From Ligustrum vulgare (Eukaryota; Streptophyta; Magnoliopsida; Lamiales; Oleaceae): a stretch of DNA of 64,000 nucleotides. Where the stretch lies: NCBI GenBank assembly GCA_963555705.1, contig OY743182.1:53820592-53884591 (forward strand), read 5' to 3'. Both the position numbers and the translations under genes were made by a program. Below the pieces are notes generated by a model. It saw nothing but the letters and a program-made list of their open reading frames with translations, was not told the DNA's origin and did no database searches. Below are positions 54,121 through 64,000 of this stretch, in pieces; position 1 is the stretch's first letter, and each line of letters opens with the position of its first letter.

Positions 54121-54507
54121 ATTTGTATGGGACAAAATTCAAATGTTCATCAATATGAAGAATGAACCCTTGTCGCTAGAGGAAAGGAAAAATCCACCTT
54201 TTGAAAGAATATATCAATAAGTTTGATAGACACCAGATCAATGAAAGCGTTACAACTTTATAAGAAGTGTGTATTGCCAGGAATTGCCCTGTATGCCAAC
54301 AAAAATGATGGATAGCTGGAATCTGCTTTTGGAAAGAGATGCCGACAAAGATGGAGATGATAAAATGGAATCTGCTTTTTGAATCATGCCAAGATAGCAT
54401 CATATAAAGACCATGTGAAGTAGGAAATAATGGAGGGATAGGTATCCCTATGATGTAACATAAAATATAAATTATTGAATTTGATTATTAAGTCTACGAT
54501 GTAAGTA

Positions 54508-54545
54508 GTGACGAAATTGTATCCTATGTAGTATTATAAATAGAG
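54508..54545 (+). promoter_or_regulatory. Pararetroviral promoter: TGACG motif and TATA box
   Basis: GTGACG lies at about 54508 (an as-1/bZIP-like half site) and TATAAATAGAG at 54535-54545. The AATAAA signal follows about 120 nt downstream. The arrangement mirrors the intergenic region of endogenous pararetrovirus 1. Confidence 0.6.
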
Positions 54546-54663
54546 ATCTTCGGGCTTGGAAAAGGCAGAGATCACTTGAGCACTCAACCTATGAGAAAAG
54601 CCAAAGAAATCTTCTGTCCTTGAAAAATCCTCTTACCAATCTTGTATCAATACTCATATTATC

Positions 54664-54669
54664 AATAAA
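54664..54669 (+). terminator. Pararetroviral poly(A) signal
   Basis: AATAAA about 120 nt after the TATA box, within the expected distance for the terminally redundant RNA of this family. Confidence 0.5.
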
Positions 54670-54992
54670 ATTCCAATCGACTTGTCAGAATATGATGAGT
54701 TTCTAAATTTCTGTCTTCTGAATCCTATTTCCTATAAGAAGCTATATTATTAAGAAAACTCCCTACACTCTGTCCAAAAATATTTTCCATCAAAGTGTTA
54801 TACAGTGAAGGCATGAAGTCAAGTGTGGCAAATAACCCATGAAGGCAGGAGGCTGTTGAAAGGTATGATAGCCGAATCCAGTAAGTCTATAGGTTACTAA
54901 CATCAGAAGGAAAATAAAAATGTACAAAGAACAGGAAGAGAGGTTAGTATTCTTAATATATTCGTCTTTATAGAATTAGGAGGAAGAACTTT

Positions 54993-55358
54993 TTGAAATA
55001 TTTTGATATCATGGAAGAATTTAGGATTATTAAGTTTAATTATCAAAACGGTCCTTATAAAGATGAATATCACAAAATAATTGAACCCTTATTTATGTAT
55101 AAACAATTTACTAGACCTAAAAATGAAATAAAAAAGTTATATCATGTTTATACGTCGTGTTTACTAGTTATTTTTCCTAAATTAAAGGAATTACTTGGAT
55201 TAGAAATTACAAAATCAGTTATTTACTTTTGCCTTGATAGTGATAATATTGAAATAAATAATGAATTGTATTTAGAACATATATTCAGCAATGATAATGA
55301 TCCCATACTAGATTATGATAGTGATGGAAGAGATGAATATTTCTTTACCAATTTTTAA
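54993..55358 (+). CDS. Endogenous pararetrovirus 2: small ORF after the leader, unknown
   Basis: An intact frame of 121 codons; the second Met (residue 7, position 55011) could be the true start. The protein has mixed charge: aromatic and Lys-rich first half, strongly acidic C-terminus (DYDSDGRDEYFF). No known motif. It is the first ORF after the promoter and leader, where most Caulimoviridae carry the movement protein or small accessory ORFs; it is too short for a movement protein. Whether it is expressed is unknown. Confidence 0.45.
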   Translation: MKYFDIMEEFRIIKFNYQNGPYKDEYHKIIEPLFMYKQFTRPKNEIKKLYHVYTSCLLVIFPKLKELLGLEITKSVIYFCLDSDNIEINNELYLEHIFSNDNDPILDYDSDGRDEYFFTNF

Positions 55359-55417
55359 CAATTTGAGATAATCATGAATGAAAGGAATTATATCATGAAA
55401 AAACCCAGATCTAAGAG

Positions 55418-55750
55418 ATGACCATAAAGTTAAAAAGAATGTCAAAAATAAAAAAAGGAATTGAATATGAAAATGAAATTGATAAAATAGGATATCAAGA
55501 ACAACTTTATGCATCACAAGAAATATTAAAAAGTTTCAAAGTAAATATGCTAGAAAACTTTGTTAGAGGCACTGTTAGATCTATAGTAATACAAGATATT
55601 CAAAATATAATTAATAAATTAGAAAAAAGGAAGAAAAACATTTCAAAATATAATATACCATTTGAACCTAGTATAGATATCATAACTGATATAGATATTA
55701 TCAATTCTCAGACATTAATTGAATTTGAAAAACTATTTGAAACTTTATAA
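55418..55750 (+). CDS. Endogenous pararetrovirus 2: second small ORF, unknown
   Basis: An intact frame of 110 codons; a later Met (residue 8, position 55439) is also possible as start. Lys/Ile/Glu-rich, likely helical (QDIQNIINKLEKRKKNISKY). Size and composition resemble the broken small ORF at 8401-8729 in endogenous pararetrovirus 1, including an ordered middle section. A third, broken frame follows (about 55778-56130). Confidence 0.45.
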   Translation: MTIKLKRMSKIKKGIEYENEIDKIGYQEQLYASQEILKSFKVNMLENFVRGTVRSIVIQDIQNIINKLEKRKKNISKYNIPFEPSIDIITDIDIINSQTLIEFEKLFETL

Positions 55751-55777
55751 ATTATAAATCTATTTACAAATTTGCAA

Positions 55778-56150
55778 ATGCCAGGATATACTATTGAAAG
55801 ATTGAATAATATTTTAAGAAAAATATTATAAAAAATGAACGAAATTGTATCTCATTTAAAAAATATTGATGAATCATCTGAAAATATTATATACTCTTAG
55901 AAAATTATGATCAACTTATGACAGATTATTCTAATGTAGTAGACCGTAAAATGGATTTGTATAATAAGATTCAGAATAATACAAAATAAAACTAGTTTAT
56001 CATAATTCCTTGATTAACTATTGAAAGAGAAATTGAAATTATTATAAAAAGATTAAATGAAATAAAATTTGAAATTATGCAATTAATGAACAATGACAAC
56101 ATAAATCCAGAAGATATAAAGAACCTTTGAAAAATGATAGAACCGTTATA
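55778..56150 (+). pseudogene. Endogenous pararetrovirus 2: remains of a third small ORF
   Basis: Short frames separated by stops (for example an ATG at 55834 ending near 55902, then more Ile/Lys/Glu-rich pieces to about 56128). Composition matches the neighbouring small ORFs. The viral copy appears to end near 56150, where base composition changes. Movement-protein and coat-protein regions are absent. Confidence 0.35.
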
Positions 56151-56840
56151 ATCCTAAGCTGAGAATATAAGAGGTGGTGAAAGTTCAAAGTGACTGTTCA
56201 TGGAATCACTGCATCAGAAATCGGGCCAACAATCAGTTGAACCCTTTGATGCGACAGGTGAAGTATCCCATGGGACAAGGCCTTCTTCTGGGACAGGTGG
56301 TACGAATCATTCGATTAGTCTTCATTCAGATCATGAAGCAGGTACCAAGCATTTCTTTACCACAGTTCCGCTCTGTTGCTAGAAGTGGGCAACGTTATGT
56401 TGCCCACCCACCAATGAGATTGCACGCGCAATCTCATTGGTGGGTGGGCAACATAACGTTTCCCATTTCTGGCAACATAGCAATTTCATTCTTTTTACCA
56501 TTGGGTCCGATTTTTCTAAATCAGGTGGATTACCTCAGGAATTACTAGTTGATGGAATGACCAGTCTTCTGGAACAAGGCTAATTTCCTTTCGGATTAAA
56601 ATCTGGAGAATATTTCATTTCTGGAATTTATAAAAGCTCTCGGGTAATCTAAAACAACTCTAGCACGGAATACATGTTATACTTTGAACTAAATTTATTG
56701 AATGTGGAGGGAATCACCTAAATACTCATTAGTGAAGATGGTGATATTCATGGACCAGATTCAGATTCTCAACCAGGCCCAGTTAAACGGGTTGGCCTAG
56801 TAGCTATGGATAGTTGTGAAGTGCTTGTTAATGTACTCAG
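56151..56840 (+). pseudogene. Unidentified gene fragments, interrupted by a foldback
   Basis: Three coding-like stretches. The first (about 56199-56340) reads from an ATG in a Ser/Gly/His-rich frame to a GCAG|GTACC donor. The second (about 56523-56575) reads GLPQELLVDGMTSLLEQG after an AAATCAG acceptor. The third (about 56730-56867) reads SEDGDIHGPDSDSQPGPVKR and GLVAMDSCEVLVNVLSRLN before a GTAAC donor. The three could be exons of one host gene, but I do not recognise it. A 110-nt hairpin lies between the first and second. Confidence 0.3.
56371..56480. repeat. Near-perfect 110-nt foldback (33-bp perfect stem, 4-nt loop)
   Basis: 56391-56423 and 56428-56460 are exact reverse complements around the loop ACGC. 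The outer 20 bases on each side (56371-56390, 56461-56480) still pair at 16 of 20 positions. Its size is that of a plant pre-miRNA, but a small snap-back insertion is equally possible. Confidence 0.9.
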
Positions 56841-56867
56841 TCGACTTAATTCATTTCGCTATCCTGG

Positions 56868-57513
56868 TAACTTTTTGTTCTTGGTAGCTTTCCTTTTTTC
56901 GCTCCCCTACTTGCGTAAATGTGATAGACTAAATCTCTGAATTGGGCCAGGGTTTCATTCAGCCAATTCTTTTTTGGAGGCTGCTAAGGATAGATAAGAT
57001 CAAGCATGATTGCTTTTAATGCTTTGACAAAGTACCCGGGAAAATTTGCTTTGGCGAAATAATAAATCGTTCTTTACCGTTCCCACTATTGCGCTTTGTT
57101 TGGGATTTTAATGTAATGTAGTTAGCCATTTTTATCAAAAAAATGAGTTAGGAAAAAAATTGGTTTATGTTTAGATTATTTTATTAATATAACGTGTATT
57201 TGAAAATGAACTTGAAAAAAATGAGTTTTGAATAACGCGGCTCTCAAGTAGGGCTTTAAATAGATTTTTGTCTCAGTGGGAACTATAGTCCCACTAATTT
57301 TTTTTTCTTAGAATTTTTTGGGGTCTTGGTTAGTATGTGACAAGTTTCACTTGGAATTACATTGGAAGTCGTAGATATTTCTGCGTTTGATTTAGGCTGT
57401 TGTAGTTGCTGAATATTTGTTCAAGATTTCTTCTGGTTACTGTTTTTCTGTCAATTTAGCTATCTTCTCCATGTCTTTTGATTGAGCATTTTTTTCACAC
57501 TTATCATGTGTAG
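56868..57513. other. Intron-like spacer
   Basis: No coding signal. T-rich sequence between two candidate exons (GTAAC donor at 56867 and a TGTAG acceptor at 57513) fits an intron, but is not proof. Confidence 0.3.
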
Positions 57514-57654
57514 GTTGCAACTCACCACATTAAAAATGTCGGAAAACATTTTAATGAGATGCCCATCTGTTTCACGGACTGCCTCTTCTCAGGCCGCGTT
57601 GTCCAAGCTTATTGAATCAGAGGATCACACATTCCAAGTTCTGTACGTTCTGAC
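57514..57654 (+). pseudogene. Candidate exon of unidentified gene, next to Copia insertion
   Basis: After a TCATGTGTAG acceptor the sequence is GC-richer and codon-like, for example the frame with SENILMRCPSVSRTASSQAA and SEDHTFQVL, up to a possible GTTAGG donor at 57655. It may continue the gene seen at 56.2-56.87 kb. The Copia element begins 51 bp later (57706), inside the presumed intron. Identity unknown. Confidence 0.3.
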
Positions 57655-57705
57655 GTTAGGAAAGGATGTTAAATTTTTGTCTGCTGTGTTTTTATTTACC
57701 ATTGT

Positions 57706-58321
57706 TGTTAAGCATACAAGACTCAGAATCAACCACAAAGAGATACAAAATACGATTTAAACATAAAACTTTAAAGAAATTTTATTACACAAAGTAAATC
57801 GTAAAGTATAAAGAGAAAATACAGATTCAAATGACTGATCTAATAAACTCAGAATAAACTCACAGATCTCGCATAAACCATAAAGAAATTACAGATTAAC
57901 CACTATAATCAACCACAAAGTGTATTACTCTGATTATGCACAAAGAATCAGAGATTTAACCACACAGAATCGCGAGAGAGATGAGTTTTTCTCTCTTTCA
58001 GAATGAGGACGAAGAGAGAGAGTATACAGAGAGATCAGATAGAGATTGTTCTGGAAGCAGTGAAAATGAAGCGTCCAATTCAAGCCTTATCAGATGGTGG
58101 ACGGTTGGGATAGTTTTAAGTGATCCAACGATAGTAGGAGAGGCGGTGGTGCAGATGGGCCAAGGAACCGGGTCAAGAGTTAGTGCTTCAAATAAATCAG
58201 TTCAACTTGGTTTGTGCTCTTGGGCTCCAACTTGGGCTGGTCCAAGTGTATTTACATTCTCCACCTCAATTGGATCAGCAGTACTGCAAATACAAAACAC
58301 AGCAGTATCAAAATTCTAACA
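57706..58321 (-). repeat. Copia 3' LTR, 616 bp
   Basis: On the minus strand it starts TGTTAGAATTTTGATACTG and ends ..TATGCTTAACA. It matches 63663-64000 over its plus-strand first 338 bp. The polypurine tract beside it (58322 onward) is not clear. Confidence 0.85.
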
Positions 58322-59085
58322 ATTTTAAGGAATTCAAAGCATCTTTGAATTTGTTTATAGGGATTATTTTAGTTCCTGCATCTGCAGGATTTAACTGAGT
58401 TGGAATTTTAACAAGTTTAACAACACCATTTTCAGTTATATCCCTAATGAAGTGAAATTTTACATCAATGTGCTTTGACCTTTTATGAAAGACATGATTT
58501 TTACACAAATGTAATGCACTAAGGCTATTAGTACAGAGCTTAATAGTAGAATTATCAATACAAGTAATTTCAGATAACAAACCTTTCAGCCAAATACATT
58601 CTTTTACAGCATCTGTGGCAGCAATATATTATGCCTCTGTTGAAGACAAGGCAACAAGTTTTTGTAGCTGAGAGCTTAATAGTAGAATTATCAATACAAG
58701 TAATTTTAGATAACAAACCTTTCAGCCAAATACATTCTTTTACAGCATCTGTGGCAGCAATATATTCTGCCTCTGTTGAAGACAAGGCAACAAGTTTTTG
58801 TAGCTGAGATTTCTGGCTAATGCAAGAACAATTTAATGTAAAGAAATATGCAGAAGTTGACTTTCTATTATCTATGTTTCCTGCAAAGTCTGAGTCTACA
58901 AAAGCTTTTAATTTGAAATTATTTTTTGTTTTAGAAAACACTAAACTCAGATTTGCAGAACCTTTAATGTACTTTAAAAGAGATTTCGCAGCTTCCCAGT
59001 GTAATTCACCAGGATTACTCATAAATCTACTAACAACACTGACAGCAAAAGCAATATCAGGTCTAGTGCACACCATAAGATACAT
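58308..59085 (-). pseudogene. Copia RNase H, with 136-bp tandem duplication
   Basis: Frame 58570-59085 shows YLMVCTRPDIAFAV, LKYIKGS, FVDSDFAGN (catalytic Asp), KSTSAYFF and LSSTEAEYIA (catalytic Glu and its context). It then runs into a duplicated segment: 58536-58671 is repeated at 58672-58807, starting GAGCTTAATAGTAG. As 136 is not a multiple of 3, the copy shifts the frame. The remaining C-terminal part is in frame 58308-58580, ending at the LTR. RNase H removes the RNA strand during reverse transcription. Confidence 0.85.
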
Positions 59086-59093
59086 AACAGATC

Positions 59094-60267
59094 CTATAAC
59101 ATTTGAATAAGGTACATTTTCATTCTAAGTTCTTCTTCTACAGATTTAGGGCAATGATCAGATGACAATTTAAAGTGTGCAGGCAAAGGCAGAGAAACAG
59201 GTTTGGAATTAATCAAATTAAATCTATTTAAAACCTTTTCAATATAATGCTTTTGGTTTAAAAATAGATTTCCAGATTGTCTATCCCTAAAGATATCCAT
59301 ACCTAAAATTCTTTTAGCATACCCTAGATCTTTCATCTCAAATTCAGAATGTAGTTTATTTTTCAACAGGTTAATCTCATGCATATTAGGGCCAACAATC
59401 AACATGTCATCAACATACAATAACAAATACATAAAATCAGAATTATTAATCTTATAATAAAAACAAGAATTATATTGACTCTTTTGAAAATTAAGACTTT
59501 GAATATAATAATCAAATCTCTTATACCATTGTCTTGGGGCTTGTTTCAAGCCATAAAGTGACTTTTTCAGAAAACATACCAAATCAGATTTACCAATTTT
59601 TTCAAAACCTTTAGGTTGTTGCATGTAAATAGTCTCATCCGAAAAACCATACAGAAAGGCAGTCTTAACATCAATTTGTTCTAATTCCAAATTAAACTGA
59701 GCAAGCAAATAATATTCTAATAGAGGTATATTTAACAACTGGTGAAAATATTTCATTGTAATCTATACCTTCCTTTTGAGAAAACCCTTTTGCTATAAGC
59801 CTAGCCTTATATCTAGGTTTTATAGCTTTTGAGTCACCTTCTTTTATTTTGAAAATCCATTTACAATGTATTATCCTAGTATTAACAGGTTTACTAACTA
59901 ATGTCCAGGTGCCATTTTTAATAAGAGAATCTATCTCTTCTTGCATGGCTGCAAGCCACAGTTTAGAATCAGGTGAAGACATGGCTTCTTCAAATGATTT
60001 AGGTTCATATAGAAAAGGTTCAGTATATGTAAAAGCATTTAAAAAATCAGGATCATCATATCTAGCAGGAGGTCTAATCTCCCTCCTAGTTCTATCCCTG
60101 GCTAACTGATAATTGTCAAGATTTAAATCAGTTTCAGTTTCAGTATCAGAAATATTTTCAGGAGTTGGTACAATATTTGGTGAAAGATGATAAGTGGTAA
60201 TATTTGGAGAATGTGGGGGTTGCTCCACCTGAAACTGAGTATTGGGCAAACCATTTTCATCACTCAA
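59094..60267 (-). pseudogene. Copia reverse transcriptase, frameshifted
   Basis: The N-terminal part (59692-60267) shows WLAAMQEEIDSL, NGTWTLV, CKWIFKIK and YKARLIAKGF. After a frame change near 59700-59750 the catalytic part reads DVKTAFLYG (first Asp), YMQQPKGF, SLYGLKQAPRQWY and LLLYVDDMLIVG (YVDD), then KDLGYAKRILGMDI. Motifs are standard for plant Copia RT. The start of RNase H follows after another break near 59090. Confidence 0.88.
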
Positions 60268-61082
60268 ATGGTCTGCACTCAGCTCAGAGGTAAGAAAATC
60301 ATTTTTACTTACAGGATCTGATAAAATTTCATTTTTACAAGGGAAAAATTTTACTTAAAGACAACAGATCTACTTAAAATAACTCTGTAGCCTCCCTGTT
60401 TTTTTACCCATAACCTATAACCCTTGACTCCTTCTCCATACCACAGAAATACACATTTCAGATTCCTGGAATCAAGTTTAGTTTCAATTTGGTGTGAGTA
60501 TGCAGCACACCAAAAAATTTTTAGTTTAGAAAAATTTGGAAGAGAATTGTTCCAAACTTGATTAGGAATTTTAAAATCAATAGCACTTCAGGGAGAAAAG
60601 TTGATCAAATATGAAGCTGTTTTGACTGCTTCACCCCAAATTTTTTTAGGGAGATTAGAATCAAGTAAAAGACACCTAGTTCTTTATAGGAGAGTCTTAT
60701 TCATTCTTTCAGCAACTCCATTTTGCTGTGGACTGTATGCAACAGTCCTGTGCCTGAGAATACCTAGACTGCTACAAAAGGAATCAAAGTCTTGATTTCA
60801 AAACTCAAGGCCATTATCTGTTCTAATAATTTTAACCCTTTTATCTTTCAAATTTTGAATTAAGGTGATCCAACTTTTAAACATCCACACAGTAGCATCC
60901 TTAGTTTTTAACAAATGAACCCAGGTTTTTCTAGAAAAATCATCAACAATCAGCAAGAAATATCTAAAACCTAAAACAAAATTAACTGGAGCAGGACCCC
61001 ACAAATCAGCATGTAAATATTCAAGGATGTCACTTGATTTATGAATCCCTTTTCCAAAAGAGTTTCTTTTCTGCTTTTCCAA
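60268..61082 (-). pseudogene. Copia integrase, broken
   Basis: Frame 60798-61082 shows LEYLHADLWGPAP (first catalytic Asp) and IRTDNGLEF (second Asp), then a stop at 60798. The third catalytic region (PQQNGVAERMN) follows in the same direction near 60720, and the C-terminal remains run to about 60350. The zinc-binding HH-CC start lies across a frame break near 61080. Integrase would insert the cDNA into the genome; this copy cannot make it intact. Confidence 0.8.
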
Positions 61083-62635
61083 AATACATTTCTCACAGAA
61101 ACCAATTTTTGTAAGACATCTTTACCAAAGACACCTTTCTTTTCAAGTAATTTTAAACATTTTTCTCCTAAGTGACCAAGTCTTTTATGCCATAAAGTAG
61201 TTTTATCAATATCAGAAACAACATTAAAGGACTTAGCACATATAGGAAAAGAATTTAACACATAAATTCCATTAATTTTGGGAGTGCAGGAAAGTAACAG
61301 ATTACCTTTAAAGATAGATAGGTAACCTTTATGTAATCTTATCTCATATGATTCAGAATCAAGCACACCAAGTGAGATCAAGTTCCTTTTTAAGTCCGGG
61401 ACATATCTAGTTTGATTTAAGACTAATGTCTTGTTATTTTCAAGTTTCAACTGAATGTTACCTGTTCCTTTTACATCACAGATCACATTGTTTCCAAGTT
61501 TAACAGAACCATTACAATCACTACTGAAATCAAAAAAAAAAAAAATTCTTTCAGGACACATATGATAAGTGCAACCAGAATCAAGTATCCATTCATGCTT
61601 ATTATCAGATTTAGTAGTAACATATACTACACCATTATTATCTTGAACTGCAGCTTCAATTTGGTTACTAGTTCCTATTTCATTTTTCCTTTTGAAACAA
61701 TTTGTAATGTGATGTCCAGGTTGACCACAATAAAAGCAAATTTTGGGTCTATTTATATTATCTAATCCCCCAGTATTGTCTTGCCCTCTGACATTATTCT
61801 GATTTCTAAAGTTGTCTTGATTTCTAGGGTTATCATAACCTCTAAAATTGGTCTGATTCCTAGAACTATTCTGTCCTCTATAGGTGTTGTCATTAGACCT
61901 ATTGAAATTGACTTTATTTTGAAAATTTCCTCTTGCAGGCTTACTGTTCATACTATTCCAGTTTCTATTATTATTAGAAGTATTCCTATTTTTATTGAAA
62001 TTACTCACAGGCTTATTGTTCCTAAAGGAATTCCTTTTCTTTGAAGATCCTATAACACTATAGGCCTCTTTAGGATTATTTTTGAATTCAAGTTCCTTGT
62101 TTTTAAGAGAAGTGTGAAAAAATTTTGTAGTCAATTTCTGCCCACCATATTTAAGTGCATTCCTAAGGTCTTTGAGCTTATCATCCATAGCATTTAGCAA
62201 ACATACAACTTTTTGTTCATCAGTAAGTTTTTCATCACAATTTAAAAGACTCTGTGTGATCTTAGTAAATCTATTCATATTATCATCCACATCCTTAAAT
62301 GGATCAAACTTGAAAGAAAAATATTGTTTCCACAAGAAGCACTTATCAGGCAAAGAAACAGTATCATAAACCTCTTCTAATTTTTTCCAAAGTGCCATAG
62401 CAGTTTTAGTCTTTCCTATTTGTCTAATCACATTATCAGACAGATGAAGAAAAATAGTACTCCATGTAGTTTCATCCATTTCAATTTGTCTATCCTGAAG
62501 CAAATTTAAAGGCCAAGATTGATCAATGGCTTTGGCACATTTCATTTGTAGTAACACAGCCTTCATTTTCTGGCTCCAGAGATTAAAATCTCATTTGCCA
62601 TTCCATACTTCAACATCTACTTTTATAGTAGCCAT
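60971..62635 (-). pseudogene. Copia gag-protease, early stop
   Basis: Start ATG at 62635; TGA after 14 codons (62591-62593). A 531-codon frame then opens from 62566: DUF4219/UBN2-type gag (LWKKLEEVYDTVSLPDKCFL, RFTKITQSLLNC), an Asn/Arg-rich stretch at residues 160-275, zinc knuckle CFYCGQPGHHITNC at 277-290, and protease with WILDSGCTYHMCP (catalytic Asp 329). It continues to the pre-integrase WHKRLGHLG. An A-run near 61540 gives FFFF inside protease and may be an insertion. Confidence 0.85.
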
Positions 62636-63648
62636 TGAAGTAATGACTAAAATATTTTGAAGGAATTTATCAGGAGTTGAGGCTTTATTACTTCAAATCA
62701 AGAACGGACAGACAGATAAAAATGCAAGGTATAATCACAGAAGTCAAGAATTATCAGAAATATTCCACAAAGATCAAGATATAAGACACACAGTCTCTGA
62801 AACAATTGTCAATCAGTAAGGCAATCAAGGTGATCACAAATTAATGACGGTAATCAGGCTAATTAAGAAAAACTCTAAGAACTAATATACTGAAAACAAA
62901 TTCTTCCAGTATATCCCTCAACCTATTATGGGTCAACCCAAGCTTCCTCAGATTCCTGGATTCTCAAGATATCCTGGACAAGGTGAGGATTAGGCTCCAA
63001 GAATAGACTTCAACGGAGAGATTTTGGAAAGAACCAAGAATTGAAAACAAATAACTGTAAATTATGCACTAATTAAAAGATATCACCTGATGCAAGTTTC
63101 TATACAACTGCAGCTCCACAAAGATGTCAATCCACAAAGATTCAGAACCCACAAGTTCAGTACCACTAAGCCTTTTCAGATGAGCCATGAAGATCAGCCA
63201 CAAAATGTAGGATCTATTAGGTATTTCAGTATATTTATAAAGAAATATACTGAATCAAACAAAGATCCCAAAAAAAAAAAAAAATTAAGACCCAGAATTA
63301 AAGATCCAGAAAATTAAAAATCTGAGAAAACATAATTTGAAAATAGGTTTTAAACAATATTTCCACTAAGCAATGTATACCACGAAGAGTGTATTGAAAA
63401 ATTTCCCAAATTTTTTTCAAGAAATCTGAAAACTAAAAAAATTCCAGAAAAACAAAATCGTTTGATGAAAGTTTTCATAAAACTTTAAGAAAAGTAATTT
63501 TCTCAAAGATTACCACTAAGATCTGAAAACCCTAAAACGTTATATTCAGAAACCACAAAGAAAAATCCAGAAAATCACAGATCCACAAAGAAAACGTCTG
63601 GATCTAACAAGATATGAGTCAAAAATAGTGTATTTACGTGAACCCTAA
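62636..63648 (-). other. Copia 5' leader, non-coding
   Basis: About 1 kb between primer site and gag start with no coding signal; AT-rich, with an A-run near 63270. This is the untranslated leader of the element. Confidence 0.6.
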
Positions 63649-63661
63649 GGCTCTGATACCA
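63649..63661 (-). other. Primer-binding site, initiator tRNA-Met
   Basis: The minus strand reads TGGTATCAGAGCC one base inside the LTR edge at 63663, the standard Copia primer site. Confidence 0.92.
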
Positions 63662-63662
63662 C

Positions 63663-64000
63663 TGTTAAGCATACAAGGTTCAGAATCAACCACAAAGAGA
63701 TACAAAATAAGATTTAAACATGAAACTTCAAAGAAATTTCATTACACAAAGTAAATCGTAAAGTATAAAGAGAAAATACAAATTCAAATGACTGATCTAA
63801 TAAACTCAGAATAAACTCACAGATCTCGCATAAACCACAAAGAAATTACAGATTAACCACTGTAATCAACCACGAAGTGTATTACTCTGATTATGCACAA
63901 AGAATCAGAGATTTAACCACACAGAATCGCGAGAGAGATGAGTTTTTCTCTCTTTCAGAATGAGGACGAAGAGAGAGAGTATACAGAGAGATCAGATAGA
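63663..64000 (-). repeat. Copia 5' LTR, cut by window edge
   Basis: Matches 57706-58043 with 10 substitutions and no indel. If as long as its partner it would end near 64278, outside the window. Confidence 0.9.

Larger units (their letters stand above)
57706..64000 (-). mobile_element. Nearly complete Tork-like Copia element (right LTR cut by window)
   Basis: Left LTR 57706-58321, RNase H, RT, integrase, protease and gag (58308-62635), leader, primer site 63649-63661, and right LTR from 63663 to beyond the window. All parts are in the usual Copia order gag-PR-IN-RT-RH on the minus strand. The two LTRs differ at 10 of the 338 positions that can be compared (my count), so insertion is fairly recent, but gag has an early stop and pol has several frame breaks. 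Sense-strand ORFs over this region are shadows. Confidence 0.9.

Noticed and set aside
58820..62369. Plus-strand frames over the Copia element
   Set aside because: All are shadows of the minus-strand RT, integrase and gag coding sequence.
1..64000. tRNA, rRNA, CRISPR arrays, bacterial-type operons or terminators
   Set aside because: None seen; the sequence is plant nuclear DNA, and tRNA-like signals are only retroelement primer sites.

Overview
The window is nuclear DNA from a flowering plant, probably a eudicot. It is AT-rich, genes are sparse, introns follow GT..AG, and it is crowded with LTR retrotransposons, Helitrons, MITEs and two integrated plant pararetroviruses. The species cannot be fixed from the sequence. 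I see no complete, clearly functional host gene: every host-gene signal is a fragment, a pseudogene or a captured exon. There are no rRNA, tRNA or CRISPR features.

Layout. (1) 1-5.9 kb: a rearranged TAT/Athila-type (Ty3) element with one LTR in minus orientation (2669-4499), a gag-like fragment, and a second LTR copy in the opposite orientation at the left edge. (2) 5.93-8.73 kb: endogenous pararetrovirus 1 (RNase H end, TAV-like ORF, promoter/poly(A) region, first small ORF). (3) 9.4-11.3 kb: a MITE, then the 3' half of a decayed MAM33-type mitochondrial protein gene split by a Tourist-like element. (4) 11.4-13.76 kb: a Copia LTR relic into which a Ty3 solo LTR (11814-13310, CAAAA target duplications) has inserted. 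(5) 13.86-26.51 kb: a candidate plus-strand Helitron. It carries an RPA-like OB-fold exon, two copies of a RabGAP/TBC exon, and a near-identical 3.7-kb inverted repeat made of the 3' half of a chloroplast glutamyl endopeptidase (S9 family) gene. (6) 26.86-42.97 kb: four minus-strand Helitrons joined head to tail, each ending in hairpin + CTAG, with captured gene pieces (B3-like, MA3-domain, a recurrent 12-codon first exon). A fifth 3' end at 42.97 kb leads into degenerate repeats. (7) 45.26-46.63 kb: a Ty3 solo LTR with GTGAT duplications and a cluster of TTACGGCCGTAA palindromes. (8) 47.14-47.9 kb: the first two exons of a mitochondrial-type gene, sharing intron sequence with the MAM33 pseudogene, cut by a truncated Copia element (47.9-51.445 kb, LTR 49921-51445). 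(9) 51.45-56.15 kb: endogenous pararetrovirus 2. (10) 56.17-57.7 kb: fragments of an unidentified gene plus a near-perfect 110-nt hairpin. (11) 57706 to the right edge: an almost complete Tork-like Copia element on the minus strand.

The parts do not form a pathway. The story is one of genome dynamics: gene-capturing Helitrons, an inverted duplication that could make long double-stranded RNA, repeated pararetrovirus integration, and nested LTR elements.
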